Positions 7,341 to 15,520 are shown, counted from the first letter of the stretch. The stretch is DNA of 21,208 nucleotides from a bacterium (GCA_030428585.1 JAUIDL010000004.1:1-21208), one strand, 5' to 3'. The notes: generated by a model from the sequence alone, not told the origin. Numbers and translations: made by a program.

Positions 7341-8973
7341 TCTGTAATTTGAATTCAATTTGAATCTTGTCGGTATTGTTCGGAACGGTTGCTACCCAGA
7401 AGTAAGAGAAGCGGACGTCAACTTCTTGTATGCCATCAATTGACTCCAAGTCTGATTGCACTTCACCGTACTTCTTGCCCTTCGATTGGTCTTTTATGGC
7501 AGCTTCGTCAATCTTTGGCCCAATTTGGCCCGTTGCCGTCAATGTCGCGGTAATCTCTTTGCCTTGTTTGCGGAAGTTGCTAAACGCGGCCTCATTGTAG
7601 CCATCGTCGTAAATCCGTTGGCTATTACTGTCGACAATCTGTTTCTCCAGACTACGATTCAAATATTCGGTCAGGTCTGCCTGTGGAACGGCGTACATCG
7701 TGTAGGCGGTTTTGATCACCAGCTTGGCTTTTCCATCAGCTGCTTCGTCACCAACCGCTGGGGTTGAGACAACATCACCACGAGAGACAGTGAAACTATC
7801 GTCAATAACTTTTTCGCCATTCGTGAATAAGGCCGCTAATTCGGCTTTAGCATCGTCAGTTGAACGGCCAACCAGTTCGCCTTGAGCCCGGGTCACATCA
7901 CTTGATGAGACAACTTTCACCGTTCGGCTTGAACCACCGGTCATATCAGACCCGTTCGAACTAAAGCCACCGACTGAGGCTTGATACGACCGTGCGCTCA
8001 GGTTATATTCGGCCCCAACATCTGTTGCCTCAACTGGGACAGTCGCTGAATCTTGGATAACACCGCCTGGACCAATCGTCGTTCCGGCAAGCGTGGTCGA
8101 TTCGGTACTAACAAAGTTGAGTCCGCTTGCCGTAAATGTAGTTCCTGCCGGGACATCAATTGGCGTGCTCGATACCGATGTCCGAGTAAGGGTCATCGAC
8201 CCAGCGGCTTCTTCGCCCACTTTTCCAGTTCCGGTAGCGGTGAACTCGATACTTTCGTCGGTTGTTTTTGTCTGCGATACTGCCGCTAACTCGCCTTCGT
8301 CATAGTTAGTAGTGCCACCTTCGACTAACGAAACTGATGTACTGACTGGTGCTGGCGACGCACTAGCCGTAATCACAATTGTTGCGGCTGGTGCAATCAC
8401 AAACATCCAGATGAGGAGCGCGATCAACGCAACACCGGCACCGATACCAATAAATAATTTCTTGCGGAAGCTATCAAAGTTAGGAACCTTGACCTTTTTC
8501 TTGCCATGTTTGGCGGCAGCGCCAACCGCAACCGGTGCAGCAGCACTGTCTTGCTCGAGTTCAATCGTATCAATAGCATCACTGCGACCCTGTTCGGCCG
8601 TGCCATCATGGACTTCAACAGTATCAGCGTGGTCGCCAACTGGCAGATTACCGCCATCGATAATGTCATCGCCTTCATCGACTGCCAAGGCTGGAACTGC
8701 GGCGATTTCCGGCTTCGATTGCAGGTTCTTAGCAACAGGAATCGAATTACTGGCAGCCAATCCCATCAAGGCTTGGTTGTTGCTAATCAACACGAGCTGT
8801 TTCTTGTCAGCCTTCGCCATGCGATCAAGCAACCGAAGATTGACGGCACTCTGCAACGCTCCCGACCGTTTTGGGGGAACCAAGGCAACAATCTTTTCTT
8901 TGGAATCTTTTATTTTTCCAATGATTGCCGTTACGTCGTCGTCGACATCAATGTAAATTACGTCTTTATTCAT
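7333..8973 (-). CDS. membrane-anchored baseplate-J-like protein, PilM partner
   Basis: 546 residues in three parts. Residues 1-90 look like a small alpha/beta domain (DVIYIDVDDDVTAIIGKI, IVALVPPKRSGALQSAVNL, QLVLISNNQALMGLAA). Residues 91-170 are an acidic, low-complexity linker ending in a basic KHGKKKVKV. A single membrane helix at about 173-194 leads to a large Ser/Thr-rich outer part. Its centre carries a repeated beta pattern (IDVPAGTTFTASGLNFVSTE, then TVPVEATDVGAEYNLSA) resembling phage baseplate J/gp47 proteins. The start lies 3 nt after the stop of the PilM-like gene, and the end overlaps ruvX by 8 nt. There is no phage gene nearby. I infer a structural role with PilM, perhaps in place of PilN/PilO. 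Similarity to baseplate J is by eye and moderate. Confidence 0.7.
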   Translation of the reverse strand: MNKDVIYIDVDDDVTAIIGKIKDSKEKIVALVPPKRSGALQSAVNLRLLDRMAKADKKQLVLISNNQALMGLAASNSIPVAKNLQSKPEIAAVPALAVDEGDDIIDGGNLPVGDHADTVEVHDGTAEQGRSDAIDTIELEQDSAAAPVAVGAAAKHGKKKVKVPNFDSFRKKLFIGIGAGVALIALLIWMFVIAPAATIVITASASPAPVSTSVSLVEGGTTNYDEGELAAVSQTKTTDESIEFTATGTGKVGEEAAGSMTLTRTSVSSTPIDVPAGTTFTASGLNFVSTESTTLAGTTIGPGGVIQDSATVPVEATDVGAEYNLSARSYQASVGGFSSNGSDMTGGSSRTVKVVSSSDVTRAQGELVGRSTDDAKAELAALFTNGEKVIDDSFTVSRGDVVSTPAVGDEAADGKAKLVIKTAYTMYAVPQADLTEYLNRSLEKQIVDSNSQRIYDDGYNEAAFSNFRKQGKEITATLTATGQIGPKIDEAAIKDQSKGKKYGEVQSDLESIDGIQEVDVRFSYFWVATVPNNTDKIQIEFKLQNE

Positions 8974-8976
8974 AGG

Positions 8977-10245
8977 TTAGATTTTGAGGAGGCGATTTAA
9001 TTTTTCTTTAATAGAATCCCCTTCTCCACTCCCTATTAGTGTATCATAGCCGACCCGTAACAAGCCCATAGCGGTGATGAAGGTATGATCGTTGACGTCA
9101 CCTGTTTCGTCGCTGACACCCAGCACTTCTGAAGGATTAATGTGCTGTACGGTGACTTTTTTCGTAAACGGAAGTTCTTTTTGCCAGTCACTTTTTTCAA
9201 GTGTCGCAACCAGTTTCTTGAGGCTCGAGCCACCGCCACAGAGTAAGATACGGCTTGGCAAGTGATCGACTGAATCAAATTCGCTGAGTGCTAGTTCAAC
9301 GCCGGCGATCCAGACCTCCAGAGTTTTATCAATTGCCGCATTCACATCTTTGGCAACAGAGGCCTTAATTTGATCATGGTCGATGTTTACTTTTAGTTTC
9401 TCTGCATCTTTATAACTCAGATCCATGTCACTGGCGATTGTTTGAGTAAAACTGCGACCGCCGATACCAAACATTTTTGTCCCTTCGACACCGCCGTCAT
9501 TCACCACGGCGATATCAGTCGTACCACCACCGACGTCGGCCAAAATGGCGGTAAAGTTACTACTGGCATCGCTCCCCAGAACGCTTCGACTAACGGCAAA
9601 CGGTTCTGCGGCCACTGCGATCAGTTCAAGGGAGAGCTCATCAGCCACCCGTTCCAACGCACCGATGTGCACCATTGGGGCAAAAGCGGTATAAATTTGC
9701 ACCGCCACATCACGCCCCTGGAACCCGAGTGGGTTACTAACTTTGTAACCATCAATGTGAATACCGACCAGTGCGCTGTTGACCAGTTTTACTTCGACAT
9801 CATCGTTACCAGTTTCAAGCGCAATTTGTTTTTGCGCTTTAATCTGCGCTCGTTCTTGAACTTTTTCGATAATAAATTCCATCTCACTGGCATCCAGCGG
9901 GCGATCCGGCTGTGGTCGACGATAGCGAATCGTATCAGTCACGCCTTTGACGAGTTCTCCGGCGATACCAATCACCACCTGTTTTGCCTGCAGGCCAGCT
10001 TTTTCTTCAGCGTCAGCCAGCGCTTCTTCGCAGTTTCTGACCACTCCAGAAATGTCGGCGATTGCACCCGAATGCATGTCGCTAACATCTTGGCGGGCGC
10101 GCCCAACCCCGATGATTTTCAAGTCATCGCCATCAACTTTGGCAATTAAGGCTTTGACGAATTCAGTCCCAATATCCAAGGCGACCATGTAGTCTTCGGT
10201 TGCGACTTTCTTTTTACGTGGTGAACGGAGTTTTTCTAATACCAT
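8977..10245 (-). CDS. PilM/FtsA-like actin-fold ATPase
   Basis: 422 residues. Actin-fold ATPase with the phosphate 1 loop VALDIGTEFVKALI (22-35), an inserted SHS2-type subdomain (about 85-190), phosphate 2 ILADVGGGTTDIAV (234-247) and the adenosine motif RILLCGGGSSLK. The basic-amphipathic C-terminus (SIKEKLNRLLKI) could bind membrane as in FtsA. The choice is between FtsA, which anchors FtsZ, and PilM, the cytoplasmic ring protein of type IV pili. No ftsZ is adjacent, while a membrane protein follows 3 nt downstream and a pilin-like gene is nearby, so PilM-like is favoured. TATAAT lies 11 nt before the ATG. Confidence 0.8.
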   Translation of the reverse strand: MVLEKLRSPRKKKVATEDYMVALDIGTEFVKALIAKVDGDDLKIIGVGRARQDVSDMHSGAIADISGVVRNCEEALADAEEKAGLQAKQVVIGIAGELVKGVTDTIRYRRPQPDRPLDASEMEFIIEKVQERAQIKAQKQIALETGNDDVEVKLVNSALVGIHIDGYKVSNPLGFQGRDVAVQIYTAFAPMVHIGALERVADELSLELIAVAAEPFAVSRSVLGSDASSNFTAILADVGGGTTDIAVVNDGGVEGTKMFGIGGRSFTQTIASDMDLSYKDAEKLKVNIDHDQIKASVAKDVNAAIDKTLEVWIAGVELALSEFDSVDHLPSRILLCGGGSSLKKLVATLEKSDWQKELPFTKKVTVQHINPSEVLGVSDETGDVNDHTFITAMGLLRVGYDTLIGSGEGDSIKEKLNRLLKI

Positions 10246-10256
10246 AAGTGCTTTCC

Positions 10257-10262
10257 ATTATA
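10257..10262 (-). promoter_or_regulatory. -10 element of the PilM-like gene
   Basis: TATAAT on the minus strand, 11 nt before the ATG, giving a predicted leader of about 4-5 nt. GGAAAG between the -10 and the ATG could act as Shine-Dalgarno only if transcription began further upstream. No strong -35. Confidence 0.55.
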
Positions 10263-10271
10263 TAACAAAAC

Positions 10272-10286
10272 ACTAGTCAGACTAAT
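10272..10286. repeat. inverted repeat between alaS and the PilM-like gene
   Basis: ACTAGTC and GACTAAT arms (one G-U in RNA) around a single A, just upstream of the -10 of the PilM-like gene and followed on the minus strand by GTTTTG. It may be a weak terminator for alaS or an operator overlapping the -35 region. Confidence 0.35.
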
Positions 10287-10298
10287 CTTTTTATCGGT

Positions 10299-12191
10299 TT
10301 ATTGCAGAATGGCTTTGATGCGGCGAATACCAGCGCTACTCGACTCTTCTTTGACGATTTTGAACTGTTTATCGTCTGGTTCAGTCAGTTCCATCGTGTG
10401 GTCAACATGAGGGCCGCCACAAATCTCAAAACTAAACGGTGCCTCTTCGTTATCAGCAATCATTTTGTAGACTTTGACGGTTTCGCCGTAACGGTCACCG
10501 AATTGTCCCAACGCACCCATTTCTTCACGGGCAACCTTAGTTGGATATTCAGCAAAACTAATCTTCAAATCTTTATGAATCTCACGGTTCACGATGTCTT
10601 CGACAGCTTTGACTTGTTCGGGGGTCATTTTTTCGGGATGAGAAAAGTCAAAACGCAGTCGTTCTTCGGTAATATTCGAGCCATGTTGAACGACGTGGTC
10701 ACCGAGAACTTGTCGCAGCGCTGCGTACATCAGATGCGTTGCCGTGTGATATTTCTTGTGTTGCAAGGTCTGGCCACCAAGACCACCTTTGAACGTGCCT
10801 TTGGCAGCGGTTTGTGAACGAGCCCGCTGTTCGGCCATCTTGTCATCAAATTCTTGACGCCAGGTTTCTGATAATTCGATACCTTGCTTAAACGCCTCTT
10901 CGGTCGAAAGCTCGACGGGGAAACCATAGGTGTCATACAACGTAAAGATTTCTGTTCCAGTCAGTCCATTTTCTTTTCGTTTCGTCAGCTCATTAATCCC
11001 CTTGCGCAGTGTCTGACGGAAGACACGCTCTTCTTTGACCAACGTCGCAATAATCTCGTCACGAGCAGCCGCTACTTCGGGATAATCGCTAGCGTACATA
11101 TCGGCGATCACCGGCACAACCTGCTCCAAAAAGTTCTGTTCAATGCCAAGATCAAACGCAAAGCGCACGGCGCGGCGAATGAGGCGACGCATGACGTAAC
11201 CTTGTTCTTTATTCGATGGCTTGACGTCATCAACCGCCATAAAAGTCGCCGCTCGCAGGTGATCAGCAATGACCCGCATACTAGCGGTATTGCTTTCGTA
11301 ACTTTTACCAGAAAGCTTTTCTAGGGTTTCGATAATCGGCCAGAGGATTGAGATGCGGAAGACATCAGGACTATCAATCTGAGCAGCAGCGATACGCTCG
11401 AGACCGCCACCAAAGTCAACGTTTTTGTGCTCGAGCGGTTCAAACGATCCATCCTCGAGTCGGCGATACTGCATAAAGACCTGGTTACCAATTTCCATGA
11501 ACTGACCGCTGTCACTGGCAGGGTGGGCCTTGCCATAACTTTCGTCGTGATTTTGTGGACCAAAGTCATAAAAAACTTCACTATCAGGGCCGCATGGGTC
11601 GCCAATTGGTGTTTTATCGAGTCCGCCACCACGAGACCACCAGTTTTCGCCGTCGTCGTAAAAGAAAATTCGCTCACCAGGCTTAATACCGCGTTCATCA
11701 CCATCCGCTTGGCTACCAACTTCAACGATCTTGGCTTCAATACCTTTTTCGGCAAAGACTTTTTGCCAAATATTAGCCGCTTCGTCATCGCGTGGAATGC
11801 CGTGGGCTTCGTCACCAATAAAGGCTGTCACGTAAATCTTATTTGGATCCAGACCAACTTTTTCGGTTAAAAATTCAAAAAACCAGCGAATTTGCTGTTC
11901 TTTAAAATAGTCACCCAGACTCCAGTTACCAAGCATTTCAAAGAATGTCGTGTGTCGATTATCACCGACATCTTCAATGTCTTGTGCGCGTAAACAGGTC
12001 TGACTGTCGGTTAATCGAACACCTTCTGGGTGCGTTTCGCCAAGCAAGTACGGCAGCAATGGCTGCATCCCACTCCCCGTAAACAAGGTTGTTGGGTCGT
12101 TGTATGGGATCAGTTTCGCGCGGGGAATCACGGCGTGGCCCCGTTCTTTGAAAAACTCGAGGTACGAGTTACGAATATCTTGTGCGTTCAT
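10299..12191 (-). CDS. alaS: alanyl-tRNA synthetase, reduced form (630 aa)
   Basis: Class II synthetase charging tRNA-Ala. The catalytic domain is complete (motif 1 region LIPYNDPTTLFTGSGMQP, motif 2 region DVGDNRHTTFFEMLGNWSLGDYF, motif 3 region FGGGLERIAAA), followed by the tRNA-recognition helices to about 455. The zinc-binding editing site is kept: HTATH at 482-486 and CGGPH at 591-595. Two parts are missing compared with the E. coli enzyme (876 aa, HxxxH at 564-568): the beta-barrel linker before the editing domain, reduced here to about 20 residues (KGTFKGGLGGQTLQHKK), and the whole C-terminal DHHA1/C-Ala region. The protein ends in IRRIKAILQ, the normal end of the editing domain. TGTTATAAT stands 8 nt before the ATG. 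Confidence 0.96.
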   Translation of the reverse strand: MNAQDIRNSYLEFFKERGHAVIPRAKLIPYNDPTTLFTGSGMQPLLPYLLGETHPEGVRLTDSQTCLRAQDIEDVGDNRHTTFFEMLGNWSLGDYFKEQQIRWFFEFLTEKVGLDPNKIYVTAFIGDEAHGIPRDDEAANIWQKVFAEKGIEAKIVEVGSQADGDERGIKPGERIFFYDDGENWWSRGGGLDKTPIGDPCGPDSEVFYDFGPQNHDESYGKAHPASDSGQFMEIGNQVFMQYRRLEDGSFEPLEHKNVDFGGGLERIAAAQIDSPDVFRISILWPIIETLEKLSGKSYESNTASMRVIADHLRAATFMAVDDVKPSNKEQGYVMRRLIRRAVRFAFDLGIEQNFLEQVVPVIADMYASDYPEVAAARDEIIATLVKEERVFRQTLRKGINELTKRKENGLTGTEIFTLYDTYGFPVELSTEEAFKQGIELSETWRQEFDDKMAEQRARSQTAAKGTFKGGLGGQTLQHKKYHTATHLMYAALRQVLGDHVVQHGSNITEERLRFDFSHPEKMTPEQVKAVEDIVNREIHKDLKISFAEYPTKVAREEMGALGQFGDRYGETVKVYKMIADNEEAPFSFEICGGPHVDHTMELTEPDDKQFKIVKEESSSAGIRRIKAILQ

Positions 12192-12199
12192 TATGCTTA

Positions 12200-12208
12200 A
12201 TTATAACA
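12200..12208 (-). promoter_or_regulatory. extended -10 promoter of alaS, leaderless-type
   Basis: TGTTATAAT (TGn-TATAAT) on the minus strand, 8 nt before the alaS ATG. A weak TCGACG lies about 17 bp upstream. No Shine-Dalgarno sequence fits. Confidence 0.65.
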
Positions 12209-12230
12209 GGTTATCAGTAGTCGTCGAGCG

Positions 12231-12674
12231 TTAGCACGATGCAACCGACGCCCACCAGCCAGCATCGAGTTTTTCACCGGTTTTACAGGTTGCTCGTGAT
12301 TCATATTGAATCTGCAGGCCGTAGGCATTGCCACTGGTACCCCCGCGAATATACAGATAGTCGCGGTCAGGCGTTCGTGGGTCTTCGGGTATGGTATCAA
12401 GATACGGCGCGAGCTCTGTTTCCAGATCGGTTGCCACACATTCAACGTCATCACCACCCAAACAGACGTCAGGATACTGGCTGTTATTACTGTAATACTT
12501 TTCCAAAGCGATTTTCAACTGAGAAATCTCGGTTTGTCGCTCTGAGTCACGCGCACCTGCCTGCAGCGGACCGTACGAAACCGCCATTAAGGTGACCAAA
12601 ACGGCCAGCACAATAATCACAATAATCATTTCAACAACCGTAAAGCCTTTGTCTGATGCCCGCGACAATTTCAT
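12231..12674 (-). CDS. type IV pilin-like / type II secretion pseudopilin
   Basis: 147 residues. A short basic leader (MKLSRASDKG) is followed by the prepilin peptidase site G10-F11 with the conserved Glu at mature position 5 (FTVVEMIIVIIVLAVLVTLM), then the hydrophobic spine and an alpha helix (RQTEISQLKIALEKYYSNNSQYP) typical of GspG/PilE-type pilins. The globular part has four Cys (71, 79, 130, 147), probably two disulfides, and a PDRDYLYI segment. It would be processed by PilD and either polymerise or act as a minor pilin. It follows mnmA by 18 nt, with a possible -10 (TATAAC) 7 nt before the ATG, so it may have its own leaderless transcript. The PilM-like gene 2 kb downstream fits the same system. 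Confidence 0.85.
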   Translation of the reverse strand: MKLSRASDKGFTVVEMIIVIIVLAVLVTLMAVSYGPLQAGARDSERQTEISQLKIALEKYYSNNSQYPDVCLGGDDVECVATDLETELAPYLDTIPEDPRTPDRDYLYIRGGTSGNAYGLQIQYESRATCKTGEKLDAGWWASVASC

Positions 12675-12681
12675 AGTATTA

Positions 12682-12687
12682 GTTATA
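12682..12687 (-). promoter_or_regulatory. possible -10 element of the pilin-like gene
   Basis: TATAAC on the minus strand, 7 nt before the ATG, inside the 18-nt gap after mnmA. The preceding TG is one base off the extended -10 position. Supported mainly by the spacing shared with other genes here. Confidence 0.4.
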
Positions 12688-12692
12688 CAGGC

Positions 12693-13757
12693 TTATGCGT
12701 GTTCACTCAAGACAGGCGCACCAGTCACGATACCGCCACCCAGACAGACGCCATGTTGATAGATGACGACTGACTGCCCTGGAGCAACCGCTCGTTCAGG
12801 GTGCGGAATGTGTAACCGAACGCCACTTTCGAGGCTTTCAATTTCAGCATCAACCAGCGGCGCACGGTGGCGAACCCGAATCTGTAAGGTACCGGTTGGC
12901 TGCTGGCCATCAATCCAATGGACGTCAGCCAGGTCGAGCGTTGGCTGCCAAAAGGCTTCGTCATTTAAGTCGGTCGTAATGAAGACTTCGTTTCGCTCCA
13001 TATCTTTGCCGACGACATAGTAAGGCAAGCCGCCGCCGATATCCAAGCCGTGTCGCTGACCAATCGTATAAAATATCGCGCCGTCGTGCCGACCCATCGT
13101 CTTACCCGAAGTTTTATCGATTACATCACCAGGCTTTTGCTCGACATACTGCGACAAAAACTCACGAATGCCAATCTGACCAACAAAGCAGATTCCTTGG
13201 CTATCTTTTTTGCGCGCGGTCACGAGTCCGCGGTCTTCGGCCATTTCTCGAACTTTCGACTTATCAAACCCACCCAGCGGGAAGAGGGTTTTTTCAAGCG
13301 CTTCGCGCGTCACGCGGTACAGAAAATATGTTTGATCCTTACTAGTATCAGTCGCCATCTGTAGTGAACCGTCTTGGACTTTGGCGTAGTGCCCTGTTGC
13401 AATCATATCCGCGCCATCAGCGAGCGCCGCGTCTAAAAACAAGCGAAATTTTACTTCTTGGTTACACATAATGTCTGGGTTTGGCGTGCGGCCGTGCTTG
13501 TATTCGTCAATCATATAGTCAACGACTTTGTGTTTGTACTCGGTCTCAAAATCAAAGACTTTAAAATCGATGCCGAGCTGAACCGCAACCCGCTTTGCAT
13601 CTGCTAAATCATCGGCCCACGGACAGCGCATGCCCGGCAAGTCCTGTGTCCAGTTTTTCATATAGACTCCGGTGACGTCGTAGCCCTGTTCTTTGAGCAA
13701 TGCCGCCGTAACACTAGAGTCAACACCGCCGCTCATACCAACATAGACTTTGGTCAT
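12693..13757 (-). CDS. mnmA: MnmA (TrmU), tRNA-uridine 2-sulfurtransferase
   Basis: 354 residues. MnmA adds the 2-thio group to wobble uridine 34 of tRNA-Lys, -Glu and -Gln. The N-terminal PP-loop ATPase motif is SGGVDSS (9-15). The two catalytic cysteines are Cys98 in NPDIMCNQEVKF and Cys190 in DSQGICFVGQ. YMKNW, CPWADDLADAKRVA and TGHYAKV are family signatures, and the C-terminal beta domain (IRVRHRAPLVDAEI, PGQSVVIYQHGVCLGGGIV) is complete. The ATG is inside an ATGA overlap with the end of the YdcF gene. The cysteine desulfurase two genes upstream is the expected sulfur donor, as with Bacillus subtilis YrvO and TrmU. Confidence 0.97.
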   Translation of the reverse strand: MTKVYVGMSGGVDSSVTAALLKEQGYDVTGVYMKNWTQDLPGMRCPWADDLADAKRVAVQLGIDFKVFDFETEYKHKVVDYMIDEYKHGRTPNPDIMCNQEVKFRLFLDAALADGADMIATGHYAKVQDGSLQMATDTSKDQTYFLYRVTREALEKTLFPLGGFDKSKVREMAEDRGLVTARKKDSQGICFVGQIGIREFLSQYVEQKPGDVIDKTSGKTMGRHDGAIFYTIGQRHGLDIGGGLPYYVVGKDMERNEVFITTDLNDEAFWQPTLDLADVHWIDGQQPTGTLQIRVRHRAPLVDAEIESLESGVRLHIPHPERAVAPGQSVVIYQHGVCLGGGIVTGAPVLSEHA

Positions 13758-14359
13758 GACACGGCACCTTGAATATGGAAAATGACAATCTTCACGATTT
13801 CACCACCAGCTAGCCACCAACCACGGGGTGTCACCCACCACCAAAACGACCAGTCGCTATCGCGCGTGACCGGATAGTTCAAAACTGTCACATTATCGGT
13901 ATTGCGTTGAAATTCGAGATTTGCTCGTTTCTGATGATACCCAGATGTCGTTAAGATTATTTTCTCGATATTATTCTCCGAAAAAATCGATTGGGCATTC
14001 GCTGCATTTTGTTGGGTTGTTTCTGAATATTCGTCCAGAAGAATGTCATTGGCTGGAACCCCTGCCGTCAGTGCGCGGCGCATCATCGCTTCTGCGTTGC
14101 TTGGGCCCGATTTGTCCTGAGCCGCTCCCGAAAATATCAGTGTATCTGCCCAGCCATTTTTGTACAGTGCAATACCTGAGTCTGTCCGAGCGTTCGTGTC
14201 ACCACCACTGACCACGACAATGGCATCAGCTGAAGAACACTGGCCATAGATGCCCGCCGGTTTTTCACCACAACCAATAAAATCGTTCGGCTGAAGATAG
14301 ATGCTAAGCCCAATAATCAGGGCCGCTAAGGCAACCAGAGAAATGATCAGGTATCTCAT
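13754..14359 (-). CDS. DUF218/YdcF-like (ElyC/SanA family) membrane protein
   Basis: 201 residues. An N-terminal membrane helix (about 4-22) acts as signal anchor, followed by a DUF218 domain: DAIVVVSGGDTNARTDSGIALYKNGW, LIFSGA, SNAEAMMRRALTAGVPANDILLDEYSETTQQNA, IILTTSGYHQKRANLEF. Family members such as ElyC and SanA act in envelope integrity and murein precursor or lipid-carrier metabolism, but the biochemistry is not settled. Two Cys (30 and 41) just after the membrane may form a disulfide. It overlaps the genes on both sides by 4 nt (ATGA), so it is translationally locked between the cysteine desulfurase and mnmA, although no functional link to tRNA thiolation is obvious. Confidence 0.85.
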   Translation of the reverse strand: MRYLIISLVALAALIIGLSIYLQPNDFIGCGEKPAGIYGQCSSADAIVVVSGGDTNARTDSGIALYKNGWADTLIFSGAAQDKSGPSNAEAMMRRALTAGVPANDILLDEYSETTQQNAANAQSIFSENNIEKIILTTSGYHQKRANLEFQRNTDNVTVLNYPVTRDSDWSFWWWVTPRGWWLAGGEIVKIVIFHIQGAVS

Positions 14360-15513
14360 GACTGCCCCGTCCTCTCCATCTCACGACGGAGTTCTTCGAT
14401 AATCATCTTCCCTGCTTCGGCTATGTTTTCATCGTTCGATAAATGACCCAAGGTTAAACGGAGACTACCGTCTGCTTCCTGTGGTGACATACCGATCGCT
14501 TCTAGCACGTGTGATCGAGTGCCTTTGTTCGCCGCACAGGCACTGCCAGTCGCAACATAGACATGGCGATTTTCGAGGGCAAACAACACGCGCTCGGCGT
14601 CCAGACCACTGAATGAAATATGGAGATGACCAGCCAAGCGATGACGCGGATGACCAGAAATAATTGCTTTAGGAAACGCTTCTGTGAGCTGATTCTGCAG
14701 TGCGTCTCGTAACTTTGTCAGTCGTTCAACCTCTGACTTTCGATGCTTCGTTGCGAGCGACAAAGCGGCCGCGAACCCAATAACCGCAGGCACATTTTCT
14801 GTCCCACTGCGTAGTCCTCGTTCTTGTCCGCCGCCAACAATTTGTGGCGACAACATGACTGCGCTATTCGCCCACAGCAGGCCTGTTTGTTTTGGTCCGT
14901 ACATTTTACCCGCGTTCAGCGTCAGCATATCAACGCCCAGACGCGATACCATAATATCCAACTGACCGACACCCTGCGAAGCGTCACTATGAAAGAAAAT
15001 TGGCGTATGGTCACCTCGATCTAATCGGTCTTGACGAACCTGTTTGACAACTTCGGCAATGGCGCGCAGAGGTTGTACCGTGCCGAGCTCGTTATTTGCC
15101 AGTGCAATGCTGACCAACGTCGTTGTATCGGTAATTGCCGTTTTGATGCTATCGGCAGAAATAAACCCTCGTTCATCTGGTTGCACTAGAGTATGTGGAC
15201 GTTTTTGCGTCGCTGCTAACACGGCGTGGTGTTCAATCGCCGCCGTCACGACATGTCCGTCGGTTGCCGCAAACGCAAGATTAATTGACTCGGTTGCTCC
15301 CGCGGTCATCACTAATTCATCAGCACGTGCGCCGATACAGTGGGCGAGTGTCCTTTTTGCCTCGTCATAAGCGCGTCGGACTTCAATCGCTGGCGCATAG
15401 GGCGCCGATGGGTTAAAAAAGGCATCAGAAAAATATGGCTGCATAGCGGCCATAACACGATCATCGACTGGCGTTGCCGCCGCATGGTCAAGATAGAATA
15501 ACGGGGTATTCAC
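14356..15513 (-). CDS. cysteine desulfurase (NifS/IscS family)
   Basis: 385 residues from a GTG start. A PLP enzyme converting cysteine to alanine and passing persulfide sulfur to acceptors. Visible features: LDHAAATPVD near the N-terminus, TAGATESINLA, the cofactor-stacking His95 in EHHAVL, SDASQGVG, Lys203 in LNAGKMYGPKQTG as Schiff-base lysine, RSGTENVP, and the active Cys326 in TGSACAANKGTRSHVL. A longer frame reaches 15597, but those 28 residues overlap the neighbouring gene and match no family start. The GTG at 15513 begins the conserved NTPLFYLDHAA and lies 7 nt after TGTTATACT. With mnmA two genes downstream it is probably the YrvO-like dedicated donor for tRNA 2-thiolation, but an iron-sulfur role is not excluded. 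Confidence 0.93.
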   Translation of the reverse strand: MNTPLFYLDHAAATPVDDRVMAAMQPYFSDAFFNPSAPYAPAIEVRRAYDEAKRTLAHCIGARADELVMTAGATESINLAFAATDGHVVTAAIEHHAVLAATQKRPHTLVQPDERGFISADSIKTAITDTTTLVSIALANNELGTVQPLRAIAEVVKQVRQDRLDRGDHTPIFFHSDASQGVGQLDIMVSRLGVDMLTLNAGKMYGPKQTGLLWANSAVMLSPQIVGGGQERGLRSGTENVPAVIGFAAALSLATKHRKSEVERLTKLRDALQNQLTEAFPKAIISGHPRHRLAGHLHISFSGLDAERVLFALENRHVYVATGSACAANKGTRSHVLEAIGMSPQEADGSLRLTLGHLSNDENIAEAGKMIIEELRREMERTGQS

Positions 15514-15520
15514 TTTACTA

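Noticed and set aside
8312..8956. 214-codon plus-strand ORF
   Set aside because: Antisense to the baseplate-J-like gene; low-complexity Ala/Ser/Thr composition mirrors the opposite strand. No promoter.
7333..8973. Prophage or phage-tail remnant
   Set aside because: Only one baseplate-like domain, on a membrane-anchored protein, in a conserved housekeeping neighbourhood; no capsid, terminase, integrase or attachment site.
9442..10149. 235-codon plus-strand ORF
   Set aside because: Antisense shadow of the PilM-like gene, whose actin-fold motifs are clear. No family resemblance in this frame.
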